DNA from: Aminobacter sp039907765
Lineage (GTDB): Bacteria > Pseudomonadota > Alphaproteobacteria > Rhizobiales > Rhizobiaceae
NCBI RefSeq assembly: GCF_039907765.1
Contig: NZ_JARDJI010000003.1
Coordinates: forward strand, 186,001 to 250,000
DNA length: 64,000 nucleotides
Reading direction: 5' to 3'
Shown here: positions 60,293 through 64,000 of the stretch, in pieces
Layout: every line of letters starts with the position of its first letter
How positions within the stretch are numbered: position 1 is the stretch's first letter
Made by a program: the position numbers and the translations under genes
Notes under the pieces: model-generated
The model's input: only the letters and a program-made list of their open reading frames with translations
Database searches by the model: none
What the model was told of the DNA's origin: nothing

Positions 60293-60985
60293 ATGCTGAC
60301 GCTTTTCCATCACCCCATGTTCGCGACGTGCCGCTTCGTCCGTCTGGCGTTCGGAGAGTACGGCGAGGAATTGGCGCTGATCGAGGAGAAGCCTTGGACG
60401 CGGCGCAAGGAATTCCTGACGCTCAACCCCGCCGGCACGCTGCCGGTGCTGCTTGCCGAGAGCGACGTGCCGATCGTCGGCGCGATGATCATCTCGGAAT
60501 ATGTCGACGAGACGCGCGGCGTGCTCAAGCGCGACCGGCGCCTGTTTGCCGAAGACCCGATGGAGCGCGCCGAGATCCGCCGCCTGACGGACTGGTACCT
60601 GACCAAAACGGAAGGCGAAGTGACGCGGCATCTGGTGCGCGAGCGCGTGCTGAAGCCGCAGATGCCGGAATCGGCCGGTGGCGGTTCGCCCGATTCGGCG
60701 GCCATCCGCGCCGCCCGCGCCAACATCCGCCAGCACATGAAATACACCAACTGGCTGGCCGGCACGCGCCACTGGCTCGCCGGTCCGCGCATCACCTATG
60801 CCGACCTCGCCGCCGCCGCCACCCTCTCGGTGCTCGACTATCTCGGCGAGATCGACTGGCGCGAATATTCGTCCGCCCGCGAGTGGTACACCAGGGTCAA
60901 GTCGCGGCCATCGTTCCGGCCGCTGCTCGCCGACCGGGTGCGCGGGCTTACCCCGGCATCGCACTATGCGGACCTCGATTTCTGA
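60293..60985 (+). CDS. Glutathione S-transferase family protein
   Basis: 230-aa protein with thioredoxin-like N-terminal domain (MLTLFHHPMFATCRFVRLAF) and helical C-terminal domain; LNPAGTLPVLL is the cis-Pro loop. Overlaps the start of queG by 20 nt. Substrate unknown. Confidence 0.9.
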   Translation: MLTLFHHPMFATCRFVRLAFGEYGEELALIEEKPWTRRKEFLTLNPAGTLPVLLAESDVPIVGAMIISEYVDETRGVLKRDRRLFAEDPMERAEIRRLTDWYLTKTEGEVTRHLVRERVLKPQMPESAGGGSPDSAAIRAARANIRQHMKYTNWLAGTRHWLAGPRITYADLAAAATLSVLDYLGEIDWREYSSAREWYTRVKSRPSFRPLLADRVRGLTPASHYADLDF

Positions 60986-62129
60986 CAAGGCGCTGCGCCA
61001 GCTGATCGAGCGCGAAGCGACCCGCGCCGGCTTCGCCGCGGTCGCCGTCACCCGACCCGACACCATCCCGCTTGCACCGGCACGCCTCGCGCAGTTCCTC
61101 GGCGAAGGCCTGCACGGCTCCATGGCCTGGATGGCCGAGACGCTGGAGCGCCGCGCCGCCCCTTCCGTGCTCTGGCCCGAAGTGCGCTCGATCGTCGTGC
61201 TCGCCATGAACTATGGGCCCGGCGAGGATCCGCGCGAGCTGCAGGCCAGGCCCGACCGCGCCGCGATCTCGGTCTACGCCCGCAACCGCGACTATCACGA
61301 CGTCATGAAGGGACGGCTCAAGGAGATCGCCGGCAAGATCGTCGCCCGCGCCGGCGGCGACGTGAAGGTGTTCGTCGATACCGCCCCGGTGATGGAGAAG
61401 CCGCTCGCCGAGGCGGCAGGGCTGGGCTGGCAGGGCAAGCACACCAACCTCGTCAGCCGCGAATTCGGTTCCTGGCTGTTCCTCGGCACCATCTTCACCA
61501 CCGCCGAACTCGCGCCGGACGCGCCCGAGATCGATCGCTGCGGCTCCTGCCGCGCCTGCCTCGACGCCTGCCCCACCGATGCCTTTCCGGCTCCCTACCG
61601 GCTCGATGCGCGGCGCTGCATCTCCTATCTCACCATCGAGAACAAGGGGCCGATCCCGCACGAGTTCCGCGACAAGATCGGCAACCGCATCTATGGCTGC
61701 GACGACTGTCTCGCCGCCTGCCCGTGGAACAAGTTCGCGAGAGCCGCTTCCGAAGCCAAGCTCGCCGCACGCGACGACCTGCGCGAGCCACGCCTTGCCG
61801 AGCTGCTTGCGCTGGACGACGCCGCCTTCCGCACGCTGTTCTCCGGCTCGCCGGTCAAGCGCATCGGCCGCGACCGGTTCGTCCGCAACGTGCTCATAGC
61901 TGCCGGCAATTCGGCCGATCCCGCGCTCGCCGAGCCGTGCCGGGCGCTGCTGTCCGATCCGTCGCCGCTGGTGCGGGGCACGGCCGTCTGGGCATTGTCG
62001 CGGCTCCTCCCCGAAGCGGCGCTTTCTGCCCTTGCGCAACGGGCTCTGAAGGCAGAAAGCTCTGCCGACGTCGTCGCCGAATGGCACACGGCATTGGCAA
62101 TCCGGGAAGCGAAGCAGGCGCAGGCATGA
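60966..62129 (+). CDS. queG: Epoxyqueuosine reductase
   Basis: 387-aa cobalamin- and 4Fe-4S-dependent enzyme, last step of tRNA queuosine synthesis. The FVDTAPVMEKPLA block with the conserved Asp, the first cluster CGSCRACLDACPTDAF and the second GCDDCLAACPW are visible; the C terminus has HEAT-like repeats. Start MRTSISDKALRQ at 60966 overlaps the GST end; overlaps the following SDR by ATGA. Confidence 0.95.
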   Translation: MRTSISDKALRQLIEREATRAGFAAVAVTRPDTIPLAPARLAQFLGEGLHGSMAWMAETLERRAAPSVLWPEVRSIVVLAMNYGPGEDPRELQARPDRAAISVYARNRDYHDVMKGRLKEIAGKIVARAGGDVKVFVDTAPVMEKPLAEAAGLGWQGKHTNLVSREFGSWLFLGTIFTTAELAPDAPEIDRCGSCRACLDACPTDAFPAPYRLDARRCISYLTIENKGPIPHEFRDKIGNRIYGCDDCLAACPWNKFARAASEAKLAARDDLREPRLAELLALDDAAFRTLFSGSPVKRIGRDRFVRNVLIAAGNSADPALAEPCRALLSDPSPLVRGTAVWALSRLLPEAALSALAQRALKAESSADVVAEWHTALAIREAKQAQA

Positions 62130-63040
62130 GCGAGCAAAAGGTCTTCATCTTCGGCGCCGGCTATTCCGGCAAGGCCTTCGCGCGCATGCGGCCGCAAGCC
62201 GTAGCGGTCACAGGCACCACGCGATCGCGGGAAAAGCTTGCCGGCCTCGAGGCCGCCGGCATCGAGCCGTTCGTGTTCGACGGCCGGCTGTCCTCGGAAA
62301 TCAGGGCCAAGCTCGAGGAGACCACGCATCTCGTCGTCTCCGCCGCCCCCAACGACGACGGCGATCCGGTGCTCAACGTGGCGCATGATGCGATCACCCA
62401 CCATATGCCGCTGCTGCGCTGGGTCGGCTATCTCTCCACCGTCGGGGTCTATGGCGACTATGGCGGTGCCTGGATCGACGAGACGGCACAATGCCGGCCC
62501 AAGCCCGGCCGCTCGCAGATGCGGCTGGACGCCGAGCGCGAGTGGCATGAGCTCGGCGAGGAAACGGGCCGGCCGATCGCCATCCTGCGCCTGTCGGGCA
62601 TCTACGGCCCGGGTCGCAACGCCTTCGTCAATCTCGCCAACGGCACGGCGAAGCGCCTGGTCAAGCAAGGCCAGGTATTCAACCGCATTCATGTGACCGA
62701 CATTGCCGCAGCACTCTGGTTCCTGGCCGACGGGGAGTATGGCGGCACATTCAACGTCACCGACGACCTGCCCGCGCCGCCGCAGGACGTGGTCGCCTAC
62801 GCCGCCGGATTGATGGGCGTGGCGCCGCCGCCGGAAACTCCTTTCGAGACCGCCCAACTTTCGCCCATGGCGCGATCCTTCTATGGCGAGAACAAGCGCG
62901 TCTCCAACACGGCTATCAAGGCCCTGGGCTACACGTTCAGCTTTCCCGACTACCGCGCCGCACTGGACAGCATGTGGGCGGACGGCTCGTGGCGCGGCGG
63001 GGGTGACGGCGACAAGCGCAGTCCGATACGGCGTGCCTAG
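62126..63040 (+). CDS. NAD(P)-dependent epimerase/dehydratase, YeeZ-like
   Basis: 304-aa SDR-type protein, N-terminal FGAGYSGKAFARM, then YLSTVGVYGDYGGAWIDE and RLSGIYGPGRNAFVNL. Resembles extended SDRs of the YeeZ group. Function unknown. ATG overlaps queG stop. Confidence 0.88.
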   Translation: MSEQKVFIFGAGYSGKAFARMRPQAVAVTGTTRSREKLAGLEAAGIEPFVFDGRLSSEIRAKLEETTHLVVSAAPNDDGDPVLNVAHDAITHHMPLLRWVGYLSTVGVYGDYGGAWIDETAQCRPKPGRSQMRLDAEREWHELGEETGRPIAILRLSGIYGPGRNAFVNLANGTAKRLVKQGQVFNRIHVTDIAAALWFLADGEYGGTFNVTDDLPAPPQDVVAYAAGLMGVAPPPETPFETAQLSPMARSFYGENKRVSNTAIKALGYTFSFPDYRAALDSMWADGSWRGGGDGDKRSPIRRA

Positions 63041-63130
63041 TGCGGGCGGCGATTCACGTGGGACAATGACGCCGGGATTTACCATTAGGTAACCATGGCG
63101 GCGCAAGCTTTGCGGAGAGGGTGAAACCGC

Positions 63131-64000
63131 ATGACGTCATTTTTTCGCAGATTTGCCGGACGGACGGCGCGACTCGCGATAGTCGCGGCCACACTCGGCA
63201 TGATCGGCCTCGACCTGCACGCAGCCGGCGCCGCCGAGCTTGCCAAGGATCTGTTCGGCAGCACGAAATTGCCGGCGGCGACGGCCGCACGCTCCTATGG
63301 CTTCTATTCCAAGGGCTGCTTCGCCGGCGGCGTGGCCATCGCCACGGACGGCCCGACATGGCAAGCCATGCGGCTGTCGCGCAATCGCCGCTGGGGCCAT
63401 CCGGCGATGATCTCGCTGATCGAGAAGCTGTCGCGCGACGCCATCGGGGATGGCTGGCCTGGCCTGCTGATCGGCGACATCTCGCAGCCGCGCGGAGGCC
63501 CGATGCTGACCGGCCACGCCTCGCACCAGATCGGCCTGGACGCCGACATCTGGCTGACCCCGATGCCCGACCGCAAGCTCTCCGCAACCGAACGCGAAAA
63601 CATGAGCGCGGTGTTGATGGTCGACGAGAAGACCCACCTGGTCAAAGACAAGCTCTGGACGCCGGCGCATACCCGCCTGATCAAGCGGGCGGCGAGCTAT
63701 CCCGAGGTGGAGCGCATCCTGGTCAATCCGGGCATCAAGAAGAAACTCTGCGACACGGTCACGGGCGACCGTTCGTGGCTGCGCAAGGTGCGTCCCTTCT
63801 GGGGCCACGACTATCATTTCCACATGCGCATCGGCTGTCAGGCCGGGTCGAAGGGCTGCAAGGAGCAGGATCCGACGCCGGTCGGCGACGGCTGCGACAA
63901 GTCGCTGGCCTGGTGGTTCACCGAAGAGCCCTGGCGTCCGGCAACCGGTCCCGAAAAGCCCAAGGCGCGCGACATCATGACCATGGCGAGCCTGCCTAAG
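63131..64000 (+). CDS. mepA: Penicillin-insensitive murein endopeptidase, 3' end outside window
   Basis: 290 codons visible, frame open to the end. Signal peptide (ARLAIVAATLGMIGLDLHAAGAA region). M74/MepA metal-ligand motifs: GHASHQIGLDADIWL and GHDYHFHMRI. Cleaves D-Ala-meso-DAP cross-links in peptidoglycan. GGAGAGGG about 8 nt before the ATG. A competing frame from 63121 is a shadow. Confidence 0.93.
   Translation, partial: MTSFFRRFAGRTARLAIVAATLGMIGLDLHAAGAAELAKDLFGSTKLPAATAARSYGFYSKGCFAGGVAIATDGPTWQAMRLSRNRRWGHPAMISLIEKLSRDAIGDGWPGLLIGDISQPRGGPMLTGHASHQIGLDADIWLTPMPDRKLSATERENMSAVLMVDEKTHLVKDKLWTPAHTRLIKRAASYPEVERILVNPGIKKKLCDTVTGDRSWLRKVRPFWGHDYHFHMRIGCQAGSKGCKEQDPTPVGDGCDKSLAWWFTEEPWRPATGPEKPKARDIMTMASLPK

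Noticed and set aside
63121..63999. Plus-strand frame from 63121
   Set aside because: Frame +1 shadow; the frame from 63131 has the signal peptide and MepA metal motifs.

Overview
The window is GC-rich (roughly two-thirds G+C by eye) with dense, mostly co-oriented operons. The gene content points to an alphaproteobacterium of the Rhizobiales, probably Phyllobacteriaceae (Mesorhizobium/Aminobacter-like). Evidence for this is FixL/FixJ/FixK, a CP4-like class II EPSP synthase in the order FYDLN-acid protein-aroA-SDR-cmk-rpsA, and the uppP-GST-queG-mepA stretch. The species assignment is inference.

Region 1 (1-39.4 kb) is a large low-oxygen/denitrification island. It opens with the 3' part of a copper-type P1B ATPase and an MFS exporter. 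Next come an oxygen-sensing cascade (fixL-fixJ, then a FixK-like Crp/Fnr regulator with putative FixJ sites in front of it) and microaerobic accessory genes (second metal ATPase, MgtC/DUF4010 protein, universal stress protein, flavin-binding protein, NnrS). A module for O2-independent ubiquinone synthesis follows (ubiX-ubiD and ubiT-ubiU-ubiV), then a DUF2249 protein and hemN. The respiratory core is norEF-norCBQD, nirK-nirV, a second NnrS, pseudoazurin, nnrR and napEFDABC. An NsrR repressor with a group III truncated hemoglobin closes the island. No nosZ is present, so nitrate to N2O is covered but not N2O reduction. I read about 15 candidate FNR/FixK/NnrR boxes (TTG-N8-CAA) by eye. They fall into a TTGA class near the fix/accessory/ubi genes and a TTGC class near nir/nor/nnrS/ubiD/hemN, which fits two different Crp/Fnr regulators in the same island.

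Region 2 (39.4-41.4 kb) looks like an eroded insertion. It has a long stretch without genes, a RelA/SpoT-domain gene broken by one stop and two frameshifts, and a 16-bp direct repeat of the 3' end of tRNA-Ala(GGC).

Region 3 (41.5-48.1 kb) is core housekeeping: FYDLN-acid protein, aroA, an SDR, cmk, rpsA with a strong terminator, and an alpha/beta-hydrolase lipoprotein.

Region 4 (48.1-55.8 kb) is a basic-amino-acid catabolic/transport locus. It holds an SDR, an AruI-like thiamine-diphosphate decarboxylase, a TetR regulator, a four-gene polar amino acid ABC transporter and an Ldh2-family dehydrogenase. An intergenic palindromic repeat sits at the 5' end of one permease gene.

Region 5 (55.9-64 kb) contains a secreted Gly/Pro/Ser-rich protein, CsbD, DoxX, an NDUFA9-like reductase, a TauE/SafE permease, uppP, a GST, queG, an epimerase and the 5' part of mepA, which runs off the window end.
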